Assembly (NCBI GenBank): GCA_026874595.1 | Contig: CM049318.1 | Location: forward strand, 37,221,956 to 37,285,955 | Source: Sipunculus nudus | Taxonomy: Eukaryota; Annelida; Sipuncula; Golfingiida; Sipunculidae | Reading direction: 5' to 3' | DNA length: 64,000 nt | Shown: positions 1 to 13,100 of the stretch, in pieces | Layout of the letters: every line of letters begins with the position of its first letter | Position numbering within the stretch: position 1 is the first letter of the stretch | Made by a program: the position numbers and the translations under genes | The notes under the pieces: model-generated | What the model saw: only the letters and a program-made list of their open reading frames with translations | Databases searched by the model: none | Told to the model about the DNA's origin: nothing

Positions 1-1360
1 ATTTTTTACAATTTTTTCCTCTATTTTTGAGACCTTTGAGGATGCTGTCATCTGTTAGCGTGGCACAAATCATAACGACTGGACCTAGAATCTTCATTTT
101 TGACACACTGAGAGACCAATGAAAAGTCTCCATGGAAACCAGAAATTAGGTCTCTGTTACCCATATCCTTCAAGCTATGGGGCCCAAAATTACCCCCCAG
201 AATAGTCAAAAATTTCATACAAAAACTTCAATATCTCATTAACTACATCACTGATGGTCATGATTTTCAACATACATATTGATCATGAGATGTTTCATCA
301 GTTTGTGCAGACTGGTGGCGCCACCTGTATTTTTCAATGTTCACGAATTGTTTTCTCCATTTTTGAGACCTTTAAGGATGTAGTTATCTGTCAACAGGGT
401 ACAAATCGTAACGACTGGACCTAGAATCTTTGTTCTTGACACACAGGGAGACCCATGATAAGTCTCCATGGAAACCTGAAATTTGGTCTCTGTTACCCAT
501 ATCCTTTGAGCTATGGCACTCCAAAGTACAGCTCAGAATAATGGAAAATTTGATACAAAAGCTAAAGTATCTGAACAACTAATGCAAAGATAACCATAAT
601 TGTTTGCATGGATATTGATCATGGAGTGTTTCATAAGTTTCTGCAGACTGGTGGCACCACCTGTATTTGTTCGGTTTTTTTTCGAAAATTTTTCTGTATT
701 TTTGAGACCTTTAAAGATATGAACATCTGTTAACAGGGCACAAATCATAAAAACTGGACCAAGAATCTTCATTCTTGACACACAGGGAGACCCATGAAAA
801 GTCTCCATGGAAACTTGAAATTAGGTCTCTGTTACCCATATTCTTTAAGTTGTATGGGTCCAAAATACCCCCCCCCCCCAGAATAATGGAAAATTTGATA
901 CAAAAACTGCAGTATTTCAATAACTACAACACTGATGGTCATGATTTTCGGCATACATATTGATCATGAGCTGTTCCATCAGTTTCTGCAGACTGGGTGT
1001 GCCACTTCTATTTTTTTTTCAAATTTTTACGAATTTTTTTCTTTTTTTTGAGACCTTTAAAGATGTGGTTATCTGTCAACAGGGTACAAATCGCAACAAC
1101 TGGACCTAGAATCTTCATTCTTGTCATGCAAGGAGGCCCATGAAAGGTGCCTGTGGAAACTTGAAATTAGGTCTCTGTTACCCATATCCTTCAAGCTATA
1201 GGACTCCGAAGTATCCCTCAGAATAATGGACAAATTGATACAAAAACTGAAGTATCTGAACAACTAATGCAGAGATCACCATGATTTTTTGCATGGATAT
1301 TGACCATTAAGTGTTTTTATTAGTTTCTGCAGACTGGTGGAGCCACCTGTATTTTTGTAT
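1..1360. repeat. Four ~340-bp tandem copies, higher-order ABAB
   Basis: The phrase ACAAATC followed by AACKACTGG-like sequence recurs at about 65, 401, 740 and 1086, a spacing of 336-346 bp. Copies 1 and 3 share one variant middle (CTGATGGTCATGATTTTC). Copies 2 and 4 share another (GAACAACTAATGCA), so the array is an ABAB dimer repeat of about 680 bp. Short minus-strand reading frames that resemble each other here are by-products of the repetition, not genes. It most likely lies in the RIF1 intron upstream of the large exon. Confidence 0.85.
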
Positions 1361-2669
1361 CTGCCAAAACGAAGTTTTGCGGATACTATGTTTTTGACCA
1401 AGTTCCTCCGCCGCGGCGGCGTTCGTTTCCAGAGAGCTCCTCGGAGACTAATGGACCGATTTTTCCCAAACTTACACCTATTATCGGGTCACATGTGAAC
1501 TGGTGCCTAACCAATTTGCATTGACCTCTGACCTTTCCTCTCTATCCAGTGTCCATTTGTGGGTCTGTTTCCACTCATAAACCCTCATATCTCGGGAACC
1601 GTTTGACCGATCAGGAAATAAAATTGATACAAATGTAGCCCTTGGATTGCTTTATAACATACACAAAAAATGGTGGCGCCACCTGTAACCATGTTTGCAC
1701 AGTGTCCATCTGTTCAACTGCTTTGGGTTAAAATCACTCATATCTCTGCAGTGAATTGACTAATTCACCTGAAATTTGTCATGTGTATACATCCAGGATA
1801 GCTTTCTTGATTTTATGACAGGTGGCGCCACCTACGTTCACGTTCACACTGATGACATCCAAGCTTATATCTCAGGAACCGTTTGACTGATCAGGAAATA
1901 AAATTTATACAAATGTAGCCCTTTGATAGCTCTGTAACATACACAAAAAATGGTGGCGCCACCTGTAACAATGTTTGCACAGCGTCTGTCTGTTAGTCTG
2001 CTGTGGCCTAAAATTACTCATTTCTCTGTAGTGGTTCGACATAACTGCCTAAAATTTTGCAGGTTTATACATCGTGGACAGCTTTCTTGATTTTATGACA
2101 GGTGGCGCCACCTACATTCTAGTTAACGCTGGACACATCCAAGCTCATATCTCAGGAACCATTTGACCGATTGGGCCAAAATTGTGCATGTGTTTAGATC
2201 TCACATAGGTCTTTATTATACACAAAACTGGAGGGGTTACCTGCAAAGATTTTTGCACAGTGTTTGTCTGTTTGTCTGCCATGGGCAAAAATCGCTCATA
2301 TACATGTAGTGGTTTGACTTTTCTGCCTAAAATTTTGCAGGTGTATACAACTTGGACAGCTTTCTGGATTTGTGGTAGGTGGCACAACCTACATACTTAT
2401 TTAGGCTGCAGACATCCATGCTAATATGCAACATACCTCACTCTATTTCCCCTTGCCACTCAATCCATGCCTCACTATCTGATTTTGGCAGATACATGTA
2501 GTCACTTGTCGGTTACCCGTATTCTAGTTTTAAAAGTTAACACATTTTTCTCTATTTTTGAGATATATAAATACAGACTAAATCTTGGCCTGTTGGTTAA
2601 TCTGTTTGATGCTTCAGTTGAATGGGTATATACTACCATTCTGATGATAAAATTTCCTTTTGCGAATCT
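1361..2669. repeat. ~280-bp tandem unit with 12-bp palindromes
   Basis: CATATCTCRGGAACC recurs at about 1585, 1866 and 2146, a period of about 280 bp. The perfect palindrome GGTGGCGCCACC occurs at 1672, 1821, 1952 and 2101, with alternating spacing 149/131/149, so each unit carries it twice. A fifth perfect copy lies at 314 in the neighbouring array, and degenerate copies lie near 640 and 1333. This is probably a second tandem core of the same mobile element. Confidence 0.75.
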
Positions 2670-2712
2670 CTTCCCAGTCAGCTGAGCGTCATGACCCATG
2701 GGTCACTTGTTT
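2670..2712 (+). mobile_element. 3' terminus of tandem-core (Helentron-like) element
   Basis: CAGTCAGCTGAGCGTC is followed by the 12-bp palindrome GACCCATGGGTC (2693-2704) and ACTTGTTT. The same arrangement ends the 37.5-39.8 kb element. The element that begins upstream of base 1 therefore appears to end here. A palindromic hairpin before a short T-rich terminus, plus tandem cores, is the architecture described for non-autonomous Helentrons and pearl elements. The class assignment is an inference. Confidence 0.55.
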
Positions 2713-2819
2713 AATAATTTGCATTGGCATACCAGTAAGTAATTCCCATAAGTTACAAAAACACAGTACTGAAAAAGGTATTTAAGATGAAGTTCTAAGA
2801 AGACTATGATTCATTCCAG

Positions 2820-5800
2820 GAGACTATCAGTTTGCTGAGTGAGAGTAATGACACTGATGAAGAGAAGAAAAAGAAAACTAGCAGCCTGAAGACTAATGGG
2901 TCCAGATCCCTCAGGTCCAAGAAACCCTCAGTGCAGTTTGCTGACCAAGTGCAAGATGACAAACCAGTTGTTATATCCTCTGAGAGCCCAGAGGCTGAAG
3001 ATGGGAAGACAAAAATCACAGAAAATAACATGGAAAGGAATAATATTGAAAGTAAGAGAAGGAATCGTAAACAAGTTAATGATTCTTCCAAAGAATCTAA
3101 CACTAATGTGAACAATTCAAAATCAAAAGATGAAGAAGATTCGTCAAAAGTCACAAACTCCCAGGAACCCCAGCCATCCTCATCCCCTGCCAAACAAAAG
3201 GGGGCCTCCATGAAAAGGTCAGGGTCATTTACAAGGTCAAGGTCACCCAGAAAGGGCCGGAGTGAAGCCAAAGATGGAAGCATTGTTAAATTTTTGATAA
3301 CTTCACAAAAGGAGGTTTCTGGTTCTGGATCAAGTGAGGAAGCATTGGAGAGCTCTGCAAAAACCATTGAGGAGACTCAACCCTTCACCCCTCCTGATAA
3401 TAAAAACAAAATTGACGCATCAGTGATTGTGGAGGACACAGAACTATTTTCCCCTTCACAGAGAGAAAAAATGGAACCTGGCAATGAAAGTATAGAAGAA
3501 ACACCAGAAAGAAAACCAGAGGAAACAGAGGTGCAAAGAAATGTCACTGAAACATGCTCTGAACTTTCAAAAGAACTGTTTCGATCAAAAGCCAAGGAAA
3601 GTGATGTAAAAGAAACAGAAGTAACAGAAGCCCAAGAAAAAATCCCAAAGATCACCAAATCTGATGAAATATTATCAGCCTCTCTCGAAAATGTGGATCG
3701 CAAAACTGATGGGGCTTTGCCAGTGGCAGAAATGTCAACACCAACTAAAGAGAGAATAGAACAACCAAGGCCATTTGGTACACCTGTGCTGAAGCTGCAT
3801 AAGTTGACGAAAGAAGAAATTGCACACTATAGTCCTTCAAAAGGAACATCATCAAAGCAGGAAGCATCTGATATAATTAGCCAATCAGATAATTGTAATA
3901 TGTCGACAGCAACTGTGGAAGATAAAACACCCAAAGGCCGGCGTCTAAGACGTAGGCCAAGTTTAATCAAACTGAAGGAATCCAGTAAAACGCAGCAGCC
4001 AATCAGCATGGGACTAGATGTTGATGACCAGGATGACGGAATCATCCCAAGCTCACAAGGATCATCGTTGAGTTGTCCATCTCCCTCGCATCTCTTGCAG
4101 CAGCTTGATGATGGTGGACCAGCAGCAAGCAGTAAATCACAGGAAACTGAGCCTGAAGAGATGGAGGTGGACAACCTTGATTCCAGCAGTAGCTTAATCA
4201 AAAGAGACCATGCAGTGGATGATGTTGATGCGATGCTTATGCAGTCCCCCACCATAAAACCTTTGTCTCAAACATCAGTCTCTCCAAGTTCTCCTGCTGT
4301 CTGCTTGAACACAAATACGCTTGAATTTTCAGATACTCCCAGAAGACGCAGCATACGCAAAAAACAGAGGAAGAGATGTGATTGTAAACTAGGAGACCCA
4401 GATCATAATTGTTTAGATGTGAATTTCAGTAGTGACAAGACTGATTCCCAAAACACTGAAACTGAGGAAGATGAAACCAACACACAATCTCAGAATACTA
4501 TTGAAAGTTATAAACCTGCTGGGTCAACATTGGAGAGTAATTCTGAAACCCAAGCAGTTGTTACTAAAACAAGACCAAGGAGATCACTTTCCAGACAGCA
4601 GCAACAAGATAGGCCAGAAACATCTAAGAGTTCGCTCAAAGAGAACAAGAGGGGGAGGAAGTCTGTGCCTGAGGATGGTGAGCTGGAAAAAGAGAGTCAG
4701 GACCAGGATGTGATCATTGGAGCAATGGAGAACAAGACTGATGCCCCAGAGTGTGTGATTATTGATAGTGATAATGATGAACCTCTGGCTGCAATTGCTG
4801 ATGATAAAACAGAAACAAGGTTAACTGAAAGAGAGAAGGAGACAAACAAAAGTAGGACAATACAAAAGACTGGAAGGAAGGGAAAATCTGATAGTCAGAT
4901 TGATTCCAAAACCATTCCTACTCCAGCTTCAGATCAGTCTGGCATTACCTCACAAAAAGAGGGTACCCAGACTGCCAAAAAAGAAAAATCTAAAGGAAAG
5001 GATATATCTGAAGAAGATAAAGTAACCCAATCAAGTGGATCTAGAAAATTAAGAAACAAAGTAGAAACTACATCAATTAGCAAGAAAAACACCAATACTG
5101 GCAAAGACACAAATTCTGGAGATGTACGCAATAAACTGGAAAATGCTTCTGCCAAATCCTCTTCCAGTCAAATCACAGATGAAAATAGAAAGAGTTTGAA
5201 AAAAGTAGATTATAAAAATAAAGGTACAGTAGAAGTTAAATCCCTTCAGGAAAAGGAATCTGAAAATAAGCAAACAAATACAGAAGTTGGTATGTCTTGT
5301 GATCAGTCTTCAAGTGAGAAAAATAATAAAGTTGAATCTGCTTCTGTATCAGAGAATAAGAAAGATAAGAGTCCAGAACAGCCTAAGCGCAAACGTGGGA
5401 GACCCAAAAAACATTCAACTGATAATAAGCAATTGACAAAGAAAGAAAAGGAGACGGAGGACTCAGAAGTCCAGAAGAAAGATGGGTCTTCTTTGGAAAG
5501 CCAACAATATGAAGTGACACTAGGTTTGCCACATTCCAGTTTGTCTGTTCAAGAAGAGAGGCAGATGGAATCTGAAGTTTCTAAAACAGGAGAAGCTAAA
5601 TATTCAAGTCAGAATAATAATCAAGTTGAATCCTCTTCTGTACCAGAGAATAAAAAAATAGGGGCGCAAGCACAGCCCAAGAGCAAACGTGGGAGACCCA
5701 AAAAACAAGCATCTGAAAGCAAACAAGTAACAAAGAGAGAAAAAGAGTCCGAGGACACAGAAGTCCAGAAGAAAGACATTTCTTCTTTGGAAAACTATGA

Positions 5801-7190
5801 TTCTGACTTGACACCAAGTCTGCCACATTCCAGCCCATCTGTCAAAGAAGAAGGGCAGGTGGATGCTGAAATTTCTAAAACAGAAGTAGCAGAAAGTCAA
5901 GAGAATGAAGAAGACAGTAAATCAAAACATGGCAGGCCAAAAAAGACAAAAGTTGAAAATAAACAGGAGAACAAAAAAGGTTATGAAGAAGAAGGTAGGA
6001 AGCAAGAAGATGCACAAGAAGAGGAAAAACAAAAGGAGGAAGAAGAGAAGGATGAGAAAGGAGAAGAAGATGATCAGGAGTTAGATAGTTCTGCATTTGA
6101 ACGTAGTGTTGAAGACAGTGACTCAGAGGATGATGTTCCTCTGTTGTTGTTACACAGACCTGAAATTGAAGAAGAAGCATTGAAGGACAAAAACCCCTCA
6201 AACTCATCTGAAGAAGTTGTTAAAAAGGAAGCTGAAGAAGTGAAACCATCGGAGAACAATGTTAATGCAGAAATGGATATGGATTCTTGTGCAGACATGT
6301 TTGACTCAATGAAAACTTCAACGCCTCTAAAGCCTATGCCTTCTGTTGCAGCCAAGCCAAAAGATCAAGTAACGCAGCTACCCAAAGGTAGGAAGATCAT
6401 CCTTGCCAGACGGAGGAACAGTTCAGGTTCTCCCATGAGTGGGAGGCTTAGGTCTGGTAGGATGCAGCTACGGACAAAGGCTGTGAACAAGTCTTTTGAT
6501 TCTACATTGTCACTGAAATCTGTACGTAATAAAGAATGTGAGAATAAGATCAACCAAGTGGTAGTAGAAAAAGACGGCAAAGCTGAGCTTGAGGAACAGG
6601 CTAAAATGGAGGTAGATAGTCAAGATATTGATGCAGAGAAAGAAGTTGAAAAATGCCTAGATGAACACCCTGTAGAAGAACAAGCAAAACTTAACAGTGA
6701 AATTAATACTGGAAAGACTGTGACAGACTCTGAAACTGAAAAACCTGCACCCATCGCACAAGAAAGCGAGAACACAAATGAAAGTAGTAGGAGTCCGGAA
6801 ACTCCAAAATCAGCCAAAAAATACCTGTCAAGAGCAGCAGCCATACTGCAGCAAGCAAAAACGTACCGTGCTGTAAAGCCAGCAGCAGTGTCAGCCCAAA
6901 CCACTGCCAGCCAGTATAAAGCAATGGCCAAAAAACTTGCAAAGTACCACCTTGTATCGCCTCACACTTCTCGAGCCAGAGCCATTTTGGAAAAATCTCT
7001 GAAAATTGGTAACAAATCACCAGAGAAATCATCAGGTCCGTTGGTGTTTGCTAAACCAGTCAGCCCTAAGTTCCGTCCCGTGCACATTCCCCGAGTCTAC
7101 TCCCCATCAGCTTCACCGAGTGCAGGGATCCTGAAGAGGAGGCGGCTCAGTGGTCTCATGGAAACCAGCTCCCCATCACCACCCAATAAG
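2820..7190 (+). CDS. RIF1: RIF1 large exon (disordered region, AT-hooks, GILK motif)
   Basis: This 4,371-nt exon (1,457 codons, phase 0 at both ends) follows an acceptor ending ATTCATTCCAG. The frame is closed upstream by TAA at 2796, which leaves this as the best acceptor, although its pyrimidine tract is weak. The donor is AAG|GTAGGT at 7191. The middle holds a 98-residue tandem duplication (period 294 nt), each copy carrying an AT-hook-like KRGRPKK (codons from 5391 and 5685). A shorter third copy has KHGRPKK (from 5925). An acidic Glu-rich stretch follows at about 5980-6080. Near the end is GILKR (7125-7139), the SILK-type PP1-docking motif. AT-hooks are not a standard RIF1 feature, so DNA contact here is inferred. 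Confidence 0.93.
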
Positions 7191-10100
7191 GTAGGTCAGG
7201 CATCACAGTATGTGCCTGTCGTAAGATACTTAAAAATCATCTGATTTGCAAAATCAGAGTCCTTAAGAAACATGAGATTTCAGGTTTTCAAAAAAAAATA
7301 TGTTGGAAGAAATATTCATCATACAGATATACAGTGAAACCTGTGTTATAAGACCACCCAAAGACAGGTCGGTTATAACTAATGTGAATGCTTTCAGTTC
7401 ACTCAAGGGTGATCTTAGACAGGTGGTTTTTCAGACAGGTTCCACTGTACATAAAAGAGATAGGTCTGAGAAGGGGGGGGGGGATGCCAAGGTTTGGGAA
7501 AATGTGTCATTTCTGATGCCAGAATTTCTAGTTATAACACGGCAAGTTGCTCCCTTTATCATGGAAAATGCATTTCCTAGCACGTACTATCATAAAATTG
7601 CAATGCAGGGTGACTTGGTGTTTTATTGGTTGAATTATAAGTTTGCTGACTTGTTCAGTCATTTTATGTCAGTTCATTCTAATATTTCCAGCAAAGAAGA
7701 GTATCATTTGCAGAAGCCATTCAAGTTTGTGAAGCCACAACCTCGAGGCCTGTTAGTCGTTGTCTGCACCTGCCACGGACGGTCACGCCCTCTCCTCTGA
7801 CTGTCAGCAGTGACGACCAGGTTTCTGAGGTAAGAGGAGAAATAGATGATGAACATTTAGAAGCTGTTAATAGTGTACAGTCTAGCGGCCCTTGCAAATG
7901 GAAGTCTTTAGATTTGTGGACAACTGGAAATCTGCATTGTAAAAAAATGCAACCCTCTGCCATTTTGGGGGGGGGGGGGGGGAGGGGCCTATAGTTGGAT
8001 GCTTCCAACCCATGTTCACTTATACAGCCCATTTTCCTGTGTTTTTTGGTGCATAAGTGACTGTACATTTGTGAATATTCCTTGATGTTCCTGAATCCGG
8101 ATCATGCCCAGATCAATTAAAATTTTATTGTTTCTTCATATGCCCATTCCCAAAATGCCCTGAAAATTATGAGATTCCATTCATGGTTGCACGAGTTATT
8201 TTGTGAACAAACACACATAAACAGGGACAAATGCGTACACTCATGGCAGAGGCTAAAAGTCAGGTGACTAAATGAAATCAACCATTGAAACCTCAGTAAG
8301 TGGTCAGCAGATTTTGACCAGTGAAAATGTGTCAATGCACATATTTGTATAATGTTAGATCTTTTATCAGACTTTTAACTGAAGTTTATGTAAGTAGATC
8401 ATCTGTCATAAAAAAAGTTATATGATTATATCCTGTTCATTAACTAGTTAATAAAGAAATAGTATTCTAATTTGCAATTTCATAATAATGTGGCCTTGTT
8501 TTATCCAAACCAAGTTTTTTGATTTGGAAAATCAAAATTTTTTAAAAAGAAAAAAACCTTTCTGTTTTGCAATATAGAAGGAGAATGAGAAGACCAATGT
8601 GCCAACTGAGGAAGCAGTAACAGATGACATGGAAATGGTAAGAATGGTCCCATTGACGTATCCCATTTGTTCAAAGCATGGACTAAAAGTAGTGTATAAA
8701 ATTTATACAAGGTGCTCATAAACTGTTACATATCTGAGATAAAAATTTCCAGTTGATGACTGAAACAAAGTCGTCAGTACATCCAGCTCAACAATCTGAG
8801 TATCATATAAAATAAGATTTAAAATGTCTCCCACCAAAGTAGTACATACATGAGCCTGCTTATAAATATACCACAAAGGCTACACCACAAAAATACAGTC
8901 GAAATAATGAAAAGTAACAAAAATCAAATTGCATTATGGTGTTCCGAACAAAGTGATGGTCACACTGGATGACACCATTAACTTGTCCATAAAATCATTG
9001 CATTCATACTATACATTGTAGTGCAAATTTAAACAGCTGCTGATTCCTTTGTCCCTTTCCTGAGGAATCGGCTATTTTATATCAGACACTTATTTGTCCA
9101 ATAGCAACCGGCAGAAGTGTACTTTTGCTGGAATGTAAGATGTAAAACAGAATCTTACTTTTGAAAATGTTAGATTATCAATATCGTGTATCCTAAGAAC
9201 CTGCTTACTTCAAGTGTACATGCAACATATAGATACATTCCAATGGATATTTTAATTTTTTTAAAAAAATAACCCAGGATATAAAGAGACATCTTCTGCG
9301 AATACTTTTTATATGCCTGTCTATAATCCAATATATGACTTTATATCGGGGTCTGGACAGCGGAAAGGTAAAACGCCCAGCCCTCTTCGCTGACGACCCG
9401 GGTTCAATCCCAGGTGTTGTGATGAGAATGGGTTGTTGTGGGCTGTCCAAGGTCAGTGGTTCTCTCCAGGTTCTCCAGCTTCCTCCACATTTCTTACTAC
9501 ACTGGCATATTTGTATCTACTGTGAACTCGCCTTTAAGTCTTCTGGTTGAGGGAGCCAGTGTGGACATAGCTAAGAATATGTGCTGTGACCTTCTCAAGC
9601 ACCAACTTCACTTCAATAATAATAAAAAAATTGACTTTATATCATGATGTAGGTTGACCAGTGTATTAATACATAATTTTGTCATGACCTTGTTTTAATT
9701 GTACCCAGGTTGAGAAGGAGACAGAGTTGGAGCCGAGTCTGACACCAAGCCTGCTGTCACTAGGAACCTACAGCCAGACACCAGAATCTCAGCTGGACTG
9801 TCAGGAACCTATTTGTCCTGAACTCATAGAATGTGACTGGTCCGTCACGGAGATCCTGCCCCAACTCACCACATCCACTTGGTAAATACTGCTTTATTTA
9901 TTAGGTTGCCTTTCTACCTTAAGATATAATCCAGGGTGTTCAGATGGGAGTTAAATGTTTAACAATGAGTTCCTAATTTTTATCTCCTTTCCAATATAAA
10001 GGACCCACATGGGTCTGCATGCTATAATTAACACTCAGTTGGTATTGTATATATGTGGGTTTGGTGGAAGCTGTTGGGTTCATACAGATCCTTAAAACCA

Positions 10101-13100
10101 ATGAAAGTCAAAGAATTCAAAACTACAGAATTTAGGTACATAAATATCCTGAAATTTCTAGGAAAATGACAAGTATTCAGTGAAAACCCTAAAATTTGTG
10201 CAGTTCTGTTGTTCTATTTTACTACAGAATTTTTCAATACCTCCTACTGGCTCTCAAGTTATTTGTTCTCCCAGCTCTGAAAGTCTTGTCATGTGATGGC
10301 CTGCAGTGATTTAAATTTGTCAGTCTGGCCAGCAAGGCCTCAAGCATCAGTCATATGCATGAACATATTTTTATTGGTAATCGTAGCCAAGCAATTTTAT
10401 GTTTATCTCAGAGATTCCTTAAAGATATCTGATGGATAAGCCCTTGGAAGTCCTAAAAAGGTCCTTTAATTTGTACAAGATTTTTTAAAGTGGAAACCTT
10501 GCTATAGCATTTTTCTCATGTGTGACTTGTGTGTGTGACAAGGAGGACCTTCATTTGGAAAAATCCTGTTTATTTTTAAGAAGAATGGTGGGTGCTACAT
10601 GATTATAAATCTGCATATATGGAAAGGCAGCCATAATCTGTACTGTTGGATAACTGAATTTTTGATCATGCATCAGAATGCTATAGTACATAAAATAAGT
10701 GGTTAGTTGTAATGAACAATTTGATTAACAGAACCAAAAAAATTGCATGGAAATTTCTTATTCACATTGAAGAATGCAGATCACCGATTGCTTTGGAGGG
10801 AGTGTAATGTTAAAGTTTGTTTATTTACTTTTTATATGTTACTGTATGATCAGAAGGCTTACATCTGTATCTTTATTGTTTTTCAGGATGCAGGGTTTGG
10901 AGAAACTTCTGGAGTCAAAAGATATAAAAACCATAGGCCAGCTGGTCAGCTTAAGTGTGTATGAAATCAACCTGTTTCCAATACATGTGCCTAAAGAGGC
11001 GACAGTCAAGAAAGCTCTCCAGACAGTGAGGGAGAAATGGTTCAATCAGCCACAGGAGAAAACAGGTCAGTGTGACAGACATGGTTGTTGGTTTTATACG
11101 CCCGTCTTCGACAGAATGTATTATGGTATACCCACGGTCCATTTGTCTGTCCTTCAGTCCATCCTTTGATCCATCCGTCAACTTTAAGTATTGCCACCAA
11201 TATTTTACGAGGGATTTGCTGAATTTTCACCAAACTCACCAAAACTACTTACCAAACAGATTATCTCACCCAGGTTTTGATTGTTGGCAAAATCCATGCA
11301 TATTTAATCAGGTCAGAGGTCACTAGGTTTATTTGTGTGTCTCTGGGATAACTGACCCAGAATATGATGGATTCTGCTGAATCTCAACAGAAATATTAAC
11401 CAATATAATATTTCACCTAAGTTTGATTCCAAGCAAAATCCATGCATATTTTATTAGGTCAGAGGTCACCAGACTTTGGTGGGGTTGTCATGATTAACTA
11501 AAAATCTGATTGATTTCCATGAACTCATCATGAATATTTACCAATAGGTTTCTCACCTGAATTCAATTCTCAGCAAAATTCATGCATGTTTCATACGGCC
11601 CGAGGTCACAAGATAAACAACGGTCAGATTATGCACCATTTGTGGTGCTCTTGTTCAGGTTTATATGTTGGGTTTGTTTTCAGGAATTATTATAATATCC
11701 ATTAATGATCTGGTTTAATGATCAGTTGTTAATAATTTATATTACCCAATTTTCCTTTGGGACAGGTCTGCACAACTTCAGGGGGGCATTGTTATCCAAG
11801 GGGCCAAATTGCACCTACTGCAACTACAGTTGGTATAGTTTTCAATAGATGGCACTGTGATACACCCTTTGTGATATAATATCAGTTTCCTCAGGGTTTA
11901 TGGGAAAATATGAAAAATGATCCCCCTTAGAACACTTGACATCGTTCCTAACTGTTCAAGACCAAAAAGGGATTTTCCAATGATTTGGTGACACCCATGT
12001 TAGATATATTATATATTAGGGGTAATACTCAAGAGAAATGTTAAAATTGCTTATCTGCAGGGGAAAATCAATCAAATAACAATCCCTTTATTGCAAGAAA
12101 ATCTGTAACATTTTTTCAGAAACTGCATATAATTTGTTTGCTAGGGTGCTGGTTTAATTAATATTTAATACCCTGCAGCTCAACTGAATGTGGTTTCTGT
12201 TATCAAATATAAGGAAACTGATCAGGATGTATCATGTTTTTTATTTTTTCCCCCAACAGAGCCAGAGTTAGTACTTCAGAATGAGCCATTACCATCAGTT
12301 GAAGAGGAACTTGCAAAACTCTCCCCTCAAAAAGGTATTTCTGTCATTAAATTTATATGTCAAATCATGTTTTAACAATGGGTTCAGTGATAGCCTTAAG
12401 ATATAAGGTAGAATACCCAATTTAAATATGTGGTAACTTGAGCTGGAATACATCTTGTTTTCAATTTTTTTTCCCACTGTCCCTTTAATGAAGAACTCAC
12501 AGTAATTTTGATTTATTTAACATTCATAAAAGGTCTATGTCAGATTCACACACACATATAGTGAAATCTCTCATGATGAGAACCCTGTTTTCACAACCAC
12601 ACCTGCTGAGATGACATCTATTTTGACCCCTGACTAATGTAATTATCATTAACCTTGCTTGGCTTGTACTCACTGTCACAAAGTATAGTTTGAGCAAAAC
12701 CATACTAATTTACAATTACAGTGAAACCTCGTTGTGTCGAACTCGCTTAAGTCAAATACCCCGCTTATGTCGAAGTTACAGACATGATATTCCAGACAAC
12801 TCTAGTTAAATTATAACCAAATAAAACCTGCTTGTGTCGCACCTCTGATGTATCAAAGTTTTCCGAGGGTCCCTTCAACTTCCACACAACAAGGTTTCAC
12901 TGTATTTCATGAAAAGCAAATGTTTATAAACTTTACTTTGCGTGTATATTTGAACTGCACTAATGATTTCAAATGAAAAAATGCAAAATACCACCACTTC
13001 CACAGTAACCTGATATTTAATATATTACCAGTAAATAGGCTGCTGTGACATTATTTTACATAGTCCTTACTTTTTACTTGACAGATATGCCAGGTGCCTG

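Noticed and set aside
384-1263. Similar minus-strand small frames (starting MFRYFSFCIK or MKYCSFCIK)
   Set aside because: They fall in the ~340-bp tandem units and resemble each other only because the DNA is repeated. No start, splice or domain evidence.
2941-2970. A possible extra PP1 motif (KKPSVQFAD) early in the large RIF1 exon
   Set aside because: The basic residue is one position too far upstream for the RVxF consensus. The GILK/RVSF pair is the conserved site.
7191-7244. Large-exon frame running on to a stop at 7244
   Set aside because: A good GTAGGT donor at 7191 joins in phase to the exon with RVSF, as in other RIF1 genes. The extension is intron read-through.
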